The notes: generated by a model not told the origin, from the sequence alone. Counted from the stretch's first letter, positions 35,551-43,866 are shown. The stretch is DNA of 64,000 nt from Streptomyces sp. 135 (GCF_020026305.1 NZ_CP075691.1:3906001-3970000); one strand, 5' to 3'. Program-made: numbers and translations.

Positions 35551-36294
35551 GTGAGCCGCAGCCTTCGACGCGGCGCCCTCGCCGCCACCGCCATCGCGTT
35601 CTCGCTCGCCTCGCTCGCCGCGTGCGGCGCGGGCAACAACGCTCAGACGCTGGGGGTCAGGCCGGACCACGCCGCGACCTCCGTCGGTGACATCACGATC
35701 CAGAACGCCACGGTCATCACGCAGCCGGACCTGAAGGCCAAGGGCCCGGCCGTCGTCTCCGCGACGATCTTCAACGGAGGCACGACCGACCAGACCCTCG
35801 AGTCGATCACGGTCAAGGGTGCCGACGAGAAGGTCGAGATCGCGCCCGCCAAGGGTGACAAGGCCGCCGAGAAGAACGGCCGGCTGACGATCCCGGCCGG
35901 CGGCTCGGTCGTCATCGGCGGCAAGGACAACGCCTCCGCCGTCCTGCCCAGCGGCCGCGAAGCGGTCAAGGACGGCGACGCGCAGCAGGTCACGTTCGCC
36001 TTCAGCAAGACGGGCGACGTGAACCTGGAGGCCTTCGTCGTGCCGGCCGAGAGCTACTTCACCAAGTGGGGCCCGACCGAGGTGCCGCAGGCGCCGGGCG
36101 CCGGGGCGGAGAAGTCCGCGAAGCCGGGGCAGTCCGGGAAGCCGGGCGAGTCCGGTGAGCCGTCGGATCCCGCGGGCTCCGCCGACCCGTCGGGGCACGC
36201 CTCCGACGCCGCCGACACGGACCCGTCGGACGCCGCCTCGCACGGCGCGGACACCGGCAACGGCACGGGTACCGGTACCGGCGCCGAGCACTGA
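35551..36294 (+). CDS. lipoprotein of unknown function (copper-chaperone-like beta-sandwich)
   Basis: 247 residues, GTG start. The signal peptide has lipobox LASLAAC, with lipidated Cys at about 25. The mature part (about 40-165) is beta-rich (IQNATVITQPDLKAKGPAVVSATIFNGGTTDQTLESITVKGA) and resembles the DUF461/PCu(A)C-like fold, but the His/Met copper ligands are not obvious. The last ~80 residues are Pro/Gly/Asp/Ser-rich with repeated GKPGESGEPSDPAGSADPSG units and GTGTGTG. It sits next to phoP/phoR, convergent, with a strong shared terminator. Confidence 0.75.
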   Translation: MSRSLRRGALAATAIAFSLASLAACGAGNNAQTLGVRPDHAATSVGDITIQNATVITQPDLKAKGPAVVSATIFNGGTTDQTLESITVKGADEKVEIAPAKGDKAAEKNGRLTIPAGGSVVIGGKDNASAVLPSGREAVKDGDAQQVTFAFSKTGDVNLEAFVVPAESYFTKWGPTEVPQAPGAGAEKSAKPGQSGKPGESGEPSDPAGSADPSGHASDAADTDPSDAASHGADTGNGTGTGTGAEH

Positions 36295-36341
36295 TCGACG
36301 TACGTAGCTGATCGACGTACGCAACTCATCGACGCACGTAC

Positions 36342-36381
36342 GAGAGAGGGCGGGAACCCCACCGGGTTCCCGCCCTCTCTC
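36342..36381. terminator. bidirectional terminator between lipoprotein gene and phoP
   Basis: GAGAGAGGGCGGGAACCC (36342-36359) and GGGTTCCCGCCCTCTCTC (36364-36381) form an 18-bp perfect stem around CACC. Confidence 0.88.
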
Positions 36382-36407
36382 ACGTCTCACGTCCCGCCGC
36401 TCGCGGT

Positions 36408-37088
36408 CTACGGCTCGAACTTGTAGCCGAGGCCGCGGACCGTCACCAGGTAGCGCGGGGCCCCCGGGTCCGGCTCGATCTTCGCGCGCAGCCGCTTGAC
36501 GTGGACGTCGAGGGTCTTGGTGTCCCCCACGTAGTCCGCGCCCCAGACGCGGTCGATGAGCTGCATACGGGTCAGGACGCGGCCCGCGTTGCGCAGGAGC
36601 ATCTCCAGGAGGTCGAACTCCTTCAGCGGCAGGTCGATCTTGGAGCCGGAGACGGTGACCACGTGGCGGTCGACGTCCATGCGGACGGGGCCCGCCTCAA
36701 GGGCCTGCGGAGCGACCTCCTCCGGCTCGCCGCGGCGGCGCAGGACCGCGCGGATGCGGGCGACCAGTTCGCGCGAGGAGAAGGGCTTGGTGACGTAGTC
36801 ATCGGCTCCTATCTCCAGACCGACCACCTTGTCGATCTCGCTGTCCTTGGCGGTGACCATGATCACCGGGACGTTGGAGCGGCTGCGCAGCTGACGGCAG
36901 ACCTCGGTGCCGGGCAGGCCCGGCAGCATGAGGTCGAGCAGGACGAGGTCGGCGCCGTTGCGCTCGAATTCGTCGAGTCCGTCCGGGCCGGTGGCCGCGA
37001 TGGCGACCTCGAAGCCCTCTTTGCGGAGCATGTAGGACAGAGCGTCGCTGAAGGATTCCTCGTCCTCGACGACGAGCACTCGGGTCAC
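36408..37088 (-). CDS. phoP: phosphate response regulator PhoP
   Basis: A 226-residue OmpR-family regulator. The receiver has acidic residues ED at 8-9, phosphoacceptor Asp52 (LVLLDLMLPG), Thr in MVTAKD and Lys in YVTKPFSSRELVARI. The winged-helix trans_reg_C domain follows (LPLKEFDLLEMLLRNAGRVLTRMQLIDRVWG... LDVHVKRLRAKIE...VRGLGYKFEP). PhoP~P activates the pho regulon (phoA/D, pst) and represses nitrogen and antibiotic genes in Streptomyces. GTG at 37088 overlaps the phoR stop by four bases. PHO boxes upstream of phoR imply autoregulation. Confidence 0.95.
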   Translation of the reverse strand: MTRVLVVEDEESFSDALSYMLRKEGFEVAIAATGPDGLDEFERNGADLVLLDLMLPGLPGTEVCRQLRSRSNVPVIMVTAKDSEIDKVVGLEIGADDYVTKPFSSRELVARIRAVLRRRGEPEEVAPQALEAGPVRMDVDRHVVTVSGSKIDLPLKEFDLLEMLLRNAGRVLTRMQLIDRVWGADYVGDTKTLDVHVKRLRAKIEPDPGAPRYLVTVRGLGYKFEP

Positions 37089-38401
37089 GGAAGGACCTCC
37101 GGGGCAGGAATGGGTTCGTACGTAGTGGTCTCGTCGGTCGGGGCGGTACCGGCTCCGGCGCCGGTGCCACCGCCGTGACCTGGTCCGCGGTCGCGGTGCG
37201 CGGCCGCCTCCGGCAGCCGCAGGGTGAAGGTGGAGCCCTGTCCCTCGGAGCTCCACACGGTGACCTCCCCGCCGTGGGAGGCGGCCACGTGCTTGACGAT
37301 GGCGAGGCCGAGGCCGGTGCCGCCGGTGGCCCGGGAGCGGGCCGGGTCGACGCGGTAGAAGCGCTCGAAGATGCGTTCCTTGTCCTTGTCGGAGATGCCG
37401 ATGCCCTGATCGGTGACGGCGACCTCGATCATGTCGCCGCCGGGCGCGGTGACCCGGCGGGCGGCTATGCCCACGCGGGTGCGGGAGGGGCTGTAGTTGA
37501 CGGCGTTCTCGACGAGGTTGCCGAGGGCCGCGGCGAGCTGGCCGCGGTTGCCCCAGATCTGGAGCTCGGCGGTGCCGGCCTCCCGGCGCCCGCCCTCGTC
37601 CTCGGTGGAGGGGCCCGCGGTCCCTCCTATCGACGCGGCCAGGGTGATCTGTTTGTGGGAGGCCTGGTGGCGGCTGCGGTCGATCGCCTCCGCCACCAGT
37701 TCGTCGACGCGTACGGGCTCGGCGTCCTCCAGGGGGTCGTCGTTCTGGACCCGGGAGAGGTCGATGAGCTCCTGGACGAGGTTGGTCAGGCGGGTCGCCT
37801 CGATCTGCATGCGGCCCGCGAAGCGTTCGACGGCCTCGGGGTCCTCGGAGGCGTCCATGACGGCCTCGGAGAGGAGGCTGAGGGCGCCCACGGGGGTCTT
37901 CAGCTCGTGGGACACGTTCGCGACGAAGTCGCGGCGTACCGCCTCGATGCGGCGGGCCTCCGTGAGGTCCTCGACCAGGAGCAGCACGAGCCGGGAGCCG
38001 AGCGGGGCGACGCGGGCGGAGACCGCGAGGGCCTCGCCGCGGCCGGTGCCGCGGCGGGGCAGGTCCAGTTCGACCTGGCGTATCTCGCCGTCCCTGCGGG
38101 TGTCGCGGGCCATCTGGAGCATCGGCTCGACGGCGAGCTTGCCGCCGCGCACGAGTCCGAGCGCGTACGCCGCCGAGCTGGCCTTGACCACGCTGTCGGC
38201 CTCGTCCAGGACGACGGCCGAGGAGCGCAGCACGGACAGGACCGTGTCCACGCCCGGCGGCAGTACGGCGTCGGTGTGCAGGGAGGTCCGGGTGGGGCGT
38301 TTCTGTTCGCGCTCGCTCCAGCGGAACGCCAGCATGGCGATGACGCCGGTGCACACCCCGGCGATCGCTGCCGCTGCGGCGACCGCCGCGTTCACGTCCA
38401 T
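37085..38401 (-). CDS. phoR: phosphate sensor histidine kinase PhoR
   Basis: 438 residues. One transmembrane helix near the N-terminus (about 5-27) is followed by a cytoplasmic PAS-like domain (about 50-145). The HisKA domain has phosphoacceptor His165 (FVANVSHELKTPVGALS). HATPase_c has the N box LGNLVENAVNYSP, G1 DQGIGIS, F box RFYRVDPARSR and G2 GGTGLGLAIVKHV. A Gly/Pro-rich C-terminal tail ends the protein. It phosphorylates PhoP under phosphate limitation. Divergent from phoU, the standard Streptomyces phoRP-phoU arrangement. Confidence 0.95.
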   Translation of the reverse strand: MDVNAAVAAAAAIAGVCTGVIAMLAFRWSEREQKRPTRTSLHTDAVLPPGVDTVLSVLRSSAVVLDEADSVVKASSAAYALGLVRGGKLAVEPMLQMARDTRRDGEIRQVELDLPRRGTGRGEALAVSARVAPLGSRLVLLLVEDLTEARRIEAVRRDFVANVSHELKTPVGALSLLSEAVMDASEDPEAVERFAGRMQIEATRLTNLVQELIDLSRVQNDDPLEDAEPVRVDELVAEAIDRSRHQASHKQITLAASIGGTAGPSTEDEGGRREAGTAELQIWGNRGQLAAALGNLVENAVNYSPSRTRVGIAARRVTAPGGDMIEVAVTDQGIGISDKDKERIFERFYRVDPARSRATGGTGLGLAIVKHVAASHGGEVTVWSSEGQGSTFTLRLPEAAAHRDRGPGHGGGTGAGAGTAPTDETTTYEPIPAPEVLP

Positions 38402-38474
38402 GTCCCCAGGTTATGCGCCGGGTGAGTACGGGCCACAGCCATTCGGGTGCGGCCTCGAACACTCGTCGCCCAGA

Positions 38475-38592
38475 GTTCACCGAGGGGACGGCACCGGTTC
38501 ATTTCTGCCGAAGGGCCCGGTAGCGGGCTGATCGGAGATGTCGTCCCGTGTCGCCCACAGTTCACCTTGATGACAGGGATGGTTCATTCGAG
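38475..38592. promoter_or_regulatory. PHO boxes (PhoP direct-repeat units) between phoR and phoU
   Basis: Two clusters of 11-base-phased repeats are visible: GTTCACCGAGG, GGACGGCACCG, GTTCATTTCTG at 38475-38507, and GTTCACCTTGA, TGACAGGGATG, GTTCATTCGAG at 38560-38592. The consensus PhoP unit begins GTTCACC, and the weak middle unit is typical. They lie 74 and more bases upstream of phoR and 83 and more upstream of phoU, so PhoP can control both divergent transcripts. Confidence 0.85.
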
Positions 38593-38674
38593 GTGCCGGA
38601 AACGGACGCGTCGGGGCCGCACCGTGGGAGCGTAGGGGCCAGCCCCCTGAGACGTACGAGAGAGGGACAGCCAC

Positions 38675-39358
38675 ATGCGGGACGCGTACCACGAGGAACT
38701 TGACTCGATCGGCGAGAGCCTGGTCGAGATGGCCCGCCTCGTCGGGTCCGCGATCGGGCGCGCCACGACGGCCATGCTCGACGCCGATCTGAAGCTGGCC
38801 GAGAGCGTGATCGCCGCCGACCAGAAGGTGGACGATCTCCAGCACGAGCTGGAGGCGCGTGCGATAGCCCTGCTCGCGCGGCAGCAGCCGGTCGCCACCG
38901 ACCTGCGCATCGTCGTGACCTCGCTGCGGATGAGCGCCGACCTGGAGCGCTCGGGCGACCTCGCCCAGCACGTCGCCAAGCTGGCCCGGCTGCGCTTCCC
39001 GGACTCGGCGGTGCCGCGGGACCTGCACGCCACGATCCTGGAGATGGGCCAGCTCGCGCAGCGCCTGATGGCGAAGGCGGCGGAGGTCATCATCACCAAG
39101 GACGTCGACCTCGCGCTCCAGCTGGAGCAGGACGACGACGAGATGGACCAGCTGCACCGCACCCTCTTCCAGCACCTGATGGACGACCGCTGGAAGCACG
39201 GCATCGAGACGGCCGTCGACGTGACGCTGCTCGGCCGCTACTACGAGCGCTTCGCGGACCACGCGGTGTCGGTCGCGAAGCGGGTCGTGTACCTGGTCAC
39301 GGGCGAGCACGCGGACGAGATCCAGTCGTCGGGCCCGGCACCGGTCGAAGGGGCGTAG
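38675..39358 (+). CDS. phoU: phosphate signalling regulator PhoU
   Basis: A 227-residue protein made of two three-helix bundles. Each bundle has the PhoU metal-binding motif: E/DxxxD in ESVIAADQKVDDLQHELEARAIALLARQQPVATDLR and then ILEMGQLAQRL...DDEMDQLHRTLFQHLMD, with YYERFADHAVSVAKRVVYLVTGE near the end. PhoU damps PhoR signalling when phosphate is plentiful. ATG at 38675 has GAGAGAGGGAC upstream, and PHO boxes precede it. Confidence 0.95.
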   Translation: MRDAYHEELDSIGESLVEMARLVGSAIGRATTAMLDADLKLAESVIAADQKVDDLQHELEARAIALLARQQPVATDLRIVVTSLRMSADLERSGDLAQHVAKLARLRFPDSAVPRDLHATILEMGQLAQRLMAKAAEVIITKDVDLALQLEQDDDEMDQLHRTLFQHLMDDRWKHGIETAVDVTLLGRYYERFADHAVSVAKRVVYLVTGEHADEIQSSGPAPVEGA

Positions 39359-39461
39359 GCCCCTTTCTACGGGCCCCGCTGGGCTTACGCGCGGTGCCCC
39401 GCACGACGTCAGGTGGTCGTGCGGGGCACGGTCTTGCGGGGCACGGTCGTGCGGACGGGCG

Positions 39462-39575
39462 TCAGCCGCAGCCGCCGCCGCACTGGCAGGAGCCGCCGGA
39501 CTGGCAGCCGCAGGAGCAGCCGGAGCCGCAGCCGCAGTTCATCGCTATGACCATGGGCTCGGGGGACGCTGTCAT
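39462..39575 (-). CDS. small cysteine-rich metallothionein-like peptide
   Basis: Only 37 codons. The start ATG at 39575 has an excellent ribosome site GAGGAGGAG ending 6 bases upstream. The first 12 residues (MTASPEPMVIAM) are ordinary. The last 25 are Asn, Gly, Ser, Gln and eight Cys spaced as CxC, CxxxC or CxxxxC (e.g. CGCGSGCSCGC, CQCGGGC), with no His. This spacing suits a Zn/Cu/Cd thiolate cluster, so a metallothionein or metal-buffering role is likely. A role as a structural or RiPP precursor cannot be excluded. It converges with phoU. Confidence 0.7.
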   Translation of the reverse strand: MTASPEPMVIAMNCGCGSGCSCGCQSGGSCQCGGGCG

Positions 39576-39981
39576 GGGTCTCCTCCTCGAAGGCGTACTG
39601 GTGTAACGGCGTACCGCTGTACTCGCGTACTGCCTGTCTCCCATTGCAACGCCGCCGGGCAGGGCGCATCAACGGCGCACGCGCGCGTCGGCGGTCCGGG
39701 CCCGACCGCCGAACGAGCCGCCCGGCGAAACTCCCTCCACAGCTGTCACAGACATGCCAGAACCAGCACGCAACGGGCTCGGAGTACTTGACGCCGCGTC
39801 CTGGCCGTTCCCTGTTGCCGGCCCCGCCCCGGCCTCGGCCTTTGGCATACACGCTCCGCACGTGCCGATCCGGCCGCGGAGGAACGTTTTGCTGCCAAGT
39901 GCGGGTGACCGGGCGGCCAGGGAGGGAGGTCGGGGGCTACACAGGAAGGCCGGGACGTTCTCGTACGAGGGGGCCTGGCCG
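39576..39981. other. 406-base region upstream of the cysteine-rich peptide and a small membrane protein
   Basis: No supported gene. It must hold divergent promoters for the two small genes. Four GTAC-containing repeats (GCGTACTGG, GCGTACCGC, TGTACTCG, GCGTACTGC) cluster at about 39590-39632, just upstream of the cysteine-rich peptide's ribosome site. Confidence 0.45.
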
Positions 39982-40197
39982 ATGGTGCTGACGATCAACG
40001 TGGCGGTTCTCCTGGCAGTCGTCATCGTCCTGCGTCTGCGCAGGCGTACGGAGGCGCGCAGCCGCAAGGACGAACAACTGACGGTGGCCATCGTTCTGGT
40101 CTTCGGCGTGCTTGTGGCTCCGACGGGGTTCGGGGAGTGGATCGCGGAGGTGGTGGGGGAGTTGGCGCGGGGCATCTCGGATTCGGGCAGCCCGTGA
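39982..40197 (+). CDS. small two-helix membrane protein
   Basis: 71 residues, ATG at 39982 after CGAGGGGG. A first transmembrane helix (about 2-19, VLTINVAVLLAVVIVLRL), a basic loop RRRTEARSRKDEQ, then a second hydrophobic helix (about 33-50, LTVAIVLVFGVLVAPTGFGEWI) and a short amphipathic tail. I recognise it only as a type often seen in Streptomyces plasmids and mobile elements, of unknown function. It begins the accessory stretch that ends with an integrative-element remnant. The upstream extension to 39754 is not credible coding sequence. Confidence 0.65.
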   Translation: MVLTINVAVLLAVVIVLRLRRRTEARSRKDEQLTVAIVLVFGVLVAPTGFGEWIAEVVGELARGISDSGSP

Positions 40198-40290
40198 GGT
40201 GCCGTCGTTCACGCCCGCGGGACCTCGTCTGTGGCATCCGCTTCAGTTGAGCTTCGCCACGCTGGGGCAGCCGCTCGCCGCCCCTGCACA

Positions 40291-40557
40291 TCACTGGGTG
40301 TGGAAGTGCTCGTTGTCCCCCAAGTACCGAGTGAAGCCTCGCCTGAACAGGTCGGCCGCCTCGGCGCCTACTTCCTCAGGGGTATAGCCGGCGCGGACCG
40401 CCGCGATGCCGGCGTGATAGTTGAGGTCCAAACAGGCAGACCTGAAGGCCGCGCTGCCCACCGGACTACTCAACCCACCACGGGGCATGGTGCACTGTGC
40501 TGCGGCTGCGGCACCGAGCTCAAGGATCTCGTCCCTGCTTCGCGATCTGTCGACCAT
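40291..40557 (-). CDS. hypothetical protein
   Basis: 88 residues from ATG 40557: a soluble helical protein (RSRDEILELGAAAAAQC..., AFRSACLDLNYHAGIAAVRAGYTPEEVGAEAADLFRRGFTRYLG). The amino-acid composition looks natural and better than the opposite strand, but the ribosome site is weak and I recognise no family. It may be a surviving piece of a longer gene in this decayed accessory region. Confidence 0.45.
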   Translation of the reverse strand: MVDRSRSRDEILELGAAAAAQCTMPRGGLSSPVGSAAFRSACLDLNYHAGIAAVRAGYTPEEVGAEAADLFRRGFTRYLGDNEHFHTQ

Positions 40558-41191
40558 GGGCTGAACGGTAGCCAAGCTGGTCCGGCCATGTGCCAGGAAC
40601 GGGAGAGATCGTCGACCACGTGCGGTGACGGGCAGCGTGCATACAGCCCTGCGAAGTGCCGGAGGCAGCACCCGTGTTGTGCCTCGGCGATCCGTTCAGG
40701 GCGTCCTCTGTTTGGCAGGCGGCAGAGAGTCGGCGATGCCCTCCGCATCACTGACACCGAGGGGATGACCCTCTGATCCGTAGCTCTATGTGGATCGGTC
40801 GGTGGCGGTCATACCGGTCGGGTGACGGCCCTACGAGGACGCTACCGGATCACGGTGAGCTGACGGCACCAGCTAACGAACTCCCGGCCCCGGATGCGCT
40901 TCCGCTGGGAGCCGCGCCTGACCGCCCTCGTCCGCGTCTATTGGTGTCAGGTGACGGCTGCGCAGACTGCCAAGGGAACCCGTGAACGGCTCGTAGGAGG
41001 TGGTGGTCTTCTCATATCGGGTCGCGATGCCGCGAGGGTGCCGTACGTCGCCAAGGGGCTGCTCTTATAGGTCCACTCACGTGGTACTGCTCCGCTGTCC
41101 CGATCCCCCTTCTCGCTCGCTTCGCCCGTCGGAACGCTGTCCGACCCAGACCGTACCCTGGCCGCGTTCACACGACTCAGGAGGTACTACC
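40558..41191. other. 634-base stretch without a supported gene
   Basis: A 65-codon plus-strand frame (40788-40985) exists but has poor composition. An AGGAGG ribosome site at 41179-41184 serves the next gene. The region looks like degraded accessory DNA with no clear repeats. Confidence 0.4.
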
Positions 41192-41575
41192 GTGGACCCC
41201 ACGACCGCCCACTTCGTCTCGTCCGCCACGGCCCTACCGGCTGCCGCACTCGCGGCGCTGTACGAGGCTTTCATGGAGCGGTGGCCCCGGGGCGGCCGCG
41301 AGGGCAGCCGGGTAGCGCGAGTGTCCGCCTCGGAGCACTCCTGGATCGACCACGCCGTCAGATCGGCGCTGCTCCCCCGTGCCGTCGAGCTGGAGCAGGT
41401 CCGCACAAGCCTTCACTCGGACAGCAAGTCTGCTTGCGTCATTGGCGCACGGGCGGTGCACAAGCGCATGAAACTGTCCGAGGCTCAGTACCGCGCTCTC
41501 CTCGACCCCTTCACTTTGGCCGGTGTCCCCGTGCCCGACCGGGACAGCCTCCGTGGCCATGGCGGCACCTCATGA
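41192..41575 (+). CDS. hypothetical protein, first gene of a coupled trio
   Basis: 127 residues, GTG at 41192 with a strong AGGAGGT eight bases upstream. A soluble, helix-rich protein (AAALAALYEAFMERWPRGGREGSRVARV..., WIDHAVRSALLPRAVELEQVRTSL..., KRMKLSEAQYRALLDPFTLAGVPVPDRD). No membrane segment or recognised family. Its TGA overlaps the ATG of the next, 31-codon frame (ATGA), and that frame in turn overlaps the third gene, so the three are likely one operon with translational coupling. Confidence 0.65.
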   Translation: MDPTTAHFVSSATALPAAALAALYEAFMERWPRGGREGSRVARVSASEHSWIDHAVRSALLPRAVELEQVRTSLHSDSKSACVIGARAVHKRMKLSEAQYRALLDPFTLAGVPVPDRDSLRGHGGTS

Positions 41576-41667
41576 TGACCCCGAAGGGTTACGCGACGGC
41601 GTGCCTTAAGGACGAGCTGATGATGCTCGCATGCCTCAAGGTCAGCGGAGCGGTGGGCAGGCCGTGA
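41572..41667 (+). CDS. 31-residue peptide encoded between two overlapping genes
   Basis: A 31-codon frame starting at ATG 41572 inside the stop of the upstream gene (ATGA) and ending with TGA inside the GTG start of the next gene (GTGA at 41664-41667). Both junctions are the classic four-base overlaps of coupled genes, which argues that this frame is translated. The peptide begins MMTPKGYATACLKDEL and has two Cys, repeated Leu-Met and a Gly-Arg-Pro end. It could be a toxin, signal or modified-peptide precursor, or simply a coupling leader. It resembles nothing I can name. Confidence 0.5.
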   Translation: MMTPKGYATACLKDELMMLACLKVSGAVGRP

Positions 41668-42287
41668 ACGGCGCATCCGAGGTAACGCGCCGCTACCGGC
41701 TGCTGCGGGGCGGGCGGGTGGCGCTGGAGATTCGCGGTGAGCCGGGGCTCCTGATCAGCACCTCCGTTCCGCCGCTCCCTGCGGGAACCTCCCCGGTGAC
41801 GCATTCGTTCGCGACCGCCAGCTTCCAGCTTGCTGAAGCCGAAGGGGAGCTCGGTGCGCTTTTGCGCGAGTCATCCGACCTCGATGCTTTCCTTGAGGCG
41901 GCCGCCGGCGCGGGCTACCTGATCCAATTCATCGAGCCGACAAGTGCCCAGGTGCGCCGGCCCTTGTCGGCTGCGGCCGCCGACGGCGCGGCCCCAGGCA
42001 CCGGCAGTACCGATCGGCTCGTCGCAGTGGGGCTCAGCCTGTTCGCGGAGCACACGACGGATCCGGTCGTGAACATCGTAGAGTTGCCGGACGGACTGGG
42101 TATCTGCCTCGTCCACGCCGTGCGCGGTGGCGGCAAAATCTACGTGGCACCCGACGAGTCGACGTTGTTCGTCGGCTCAGCGGTCGACTTCGATGCCGGG
42201 CTCGGCGCGTTCCGCGACGGCGTGCGTAACCCCATCAGGTCGGTCACGGGGGCGGATCGTGCCGCTCAACCTGAGCCACGCCGGTAA
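41664..42287 (+). CDS. hypothetical protein, third gene of the coupled trio
   Basis: 207 residues from GTG 41664, overlapping the preceding 31-codon frame; an in-frame ATG at 41631 is an alternative. Two beta-rich parts are visible: YRLLRGGRVALEIRGEPGLLIST and, in the second half, PVVNIVELPDGLGICLVHAVRGGGKIYVAPDESTLFVGSAVDFDAGLGAFRDG, separated by an Ala-rich linker. The tail is polar. No signal peptide, membrane helix or catalytic motif is recognised. Its partner genes are equally orphan, so the trio may be a lineage-specific module. Confidence 0.6.
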   Translation: MNGASEVTRRYRLLRGGRVALEIRGEPGLLISTSVPPLPAGTSPVTHSFATASFQLAEAEGELGALLRESSDLDAFLEAAAGAGYLIQFIEPTSAQVRRPLSAAAADGAAPGTGSTDRLVAVGLSLFAEHTTDPVVNIVELPDGLGICLVHAVRGGGKIYVAPDESTLFVGSAVDFDAGLGAFRDGVRNPIRSVTGADRAAQPEPRR

Positions 42288-42363
42288 GGGCGGTTCACAG
42301 AGATACGTCGTCAACCGGCCCCGTTCGCTTCTGTGGGTGTCAGGCACCTGAAGGGCGTCCGAC

Positions 42364-42657
42364 TCAAAGACGATCATCCGGGTGCGCGCCACCGGTCCCT
42401 GTGCCGCGACGAGTTCCCGTGTCGTGTGTCTTCTGCCGACGAGGGATGAGACCGAGCAGACCCAGAAGACCGGCGAGACCCCAGAGACCCCATCCCCCAT
42501 CGTCATCGTCCTTGTTGTCGTCAGCCTGCGCTTGACTCTGGGTGGCCTGCACGGTGGCTGCCTGGGCCACCACCGGCGTCTGCGCTGCTGCGGTGACCGC
42601 AGTGGGGCCCGCGAGGAGAGTGGCGGCCAGTAGAGCACCGATAGTCACGCGACGCAT
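42364..42657 (-). CDS. WGxxGxxG-type secreted small membrane protein
   Basis: 97 residues, ATG 42657 with AAGGAGGAA upstream. A signal peptide (about 1-26, VTIGALLAATLLAGPTAVTAAA) is followed by a Gln/Ala/Thr spacer and an acidic DDNKDDDDGG. A tripartite C-terminal sorting-like segment follows: the WGLWGLAGLLGLLGLI helix with WGxxGxxG spacing, then basic RRQKT. This matches the WGxxGxxG class of short exported proteins with a cell-envelope anchoring tail. Function unknown. It is the only clear envelope gene in this accessory stretch. Confidence 0.75.
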   Translation of the reverse strand: MRRVTIGALLAATLLAGPTAVTAAAQTPVVAQAATVQATQSQAQADDNKDDDDGGWGLWGLAGLLGLLGLIPRRQKTHDTGTRRGTGTGGAHPDDRL

Positions 42658-43131
42658 AATTCCTCCTTGGATGACCCATAGACTGGGCTTTCTACCCATA
42701 TAGAGTGAATTCGGTGAGGCGCGCAACCCCGGCAGGCACCACAGCGCTCCCTGAAGCGCGGTAGAGCCCATTTCCCGCGCCCTGTACCCAGTAGGGCCAT
42801 TCGGCCGAATGGGTGACAGGGTGGAGCGCCCCCGCCCACCACTCACCCAGCTCCCATCCCGCCCGCCGTCGACCCACACACCGTGGAGCGAGCGTGGTTC
42901 AGGGCGTCCAGGTAGAGCGCGCCACTGTACGAACGACTTGGACGCCCTGGGCCGCGTCTGTTCGGCTTGCCTGGGCCGGCGGTGGACGGGATGGGAGGCC
43001 CCAGCACGCCACGACGGGCGCGTCGGCGCAGCGCGGGCGGAGCGGGCCGAAGGCAGGAGCGTCGCCCGGAGCGGAGCCGGGAAGCGCGCCCGGCGGAGTG
43101 GAGCGCAGCCGGGGATTGAACCAGTAGAGAA
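42658..43131. other. 474-base region between the WGxxGxxG gene and the tra remnant
   Basis: No credible complete gene. It contains the promoter of the WGxxGxxG gene. Its right half is presumably decayed DNA of the integrative element, where the Walker A half of the tra gene would be expected but is absent. Confidence 0.4.
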
Positions 43132-43866
43132 AGCGCAAGCGGGGCGTGGAACTGGCACCCTTCGTCCCGCGCCTGTCGATGCTCGCCACCGACCCAGAGC
43201 AGGGCCGCCGAGCTGCTGCCCGTGCTCATCAGGGAAATGGAGGACCGGTACGACCTGATCAAGACCCGCCAGGGCATCGCACCGAGCACGCCGGACGAGG
43301 AGATCACCTCCGACATCTGGGGCCTGCCCGAGCACGAACGCCCGGTACCCGTCGTGCTGTTCGTCGACGAAGTGGCCGAACTCTTCCTCGTCGCCACGAA
43401 GAAGGACGAGGAACGCCGGGACGAAATGGTCACCCAGCTCATCCGGCTCGCCCAGCTCGGCCGCGCGGCCGGCATCTACCTGGAGGTCTGCGGCCAGCGC
43501 TTCGGCGCCGAGCTGGGCAAGGGCGCGACCATGCTGCGGGCCCAGCTGACCGGCCGCGTCTGCCGCAGCGTCAACGACGAAGCCTTCGCCAAGACGGCAC
43601 TCGGCGACATCGCCCCCGAGGCAGTCCCCGCCGCCTGCGCCATCGCCCCCGAACGGCCCGGCCTCGCCGTGGCCGGCGACACCTCCGGCGGCTGGTCCCG
43701 CATCCGCACGCCCTACCTCTCCCTCGGCGACGCCGTCGAGACCTGCCGCGCCTCGGCCCACCTGGTCCCCGACCTGCCCGCGCTCAAGCCCTTCCGGCCC
43801 GACGCGCCCCTACAGCCTGCTGAGACTCCGAGTCCGGTCGTGCGGCCTCGACCGGTGACCGACTGA
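43132..43866 (+). pseudogene. FtsK/SpoIIIE-type DNA translocase (TraB/TraSA-like), truncated and frameshifted
   Basis: From 43146 one frame reads VELAPFVPRLSMLATDPEQ. The continuation LIREMEDRYDLIKTRQGIAPSTPDEEI... is in another frame; one surplus G in GGGCC near 43200 explains the shift. The remainder has the second half of the FtsK motor: Walker B VPVVLFVDEVAELFL, then QLIRLAQLGRAAGIYLEVCGQRFGAELGKGATMLRAQLTGRVCRSVNDEAFA. The Walker A half is missing upstream. In intact elements this single protein moves double-stranded DNA between mycelia. Confidence 0.8.

Noticed and set aside
40788..40985. 65-codon plus-strand frame in the accessory stretch
   Set aside because: Poor composition and no good ribosome site; probably chance in degraded DNA.
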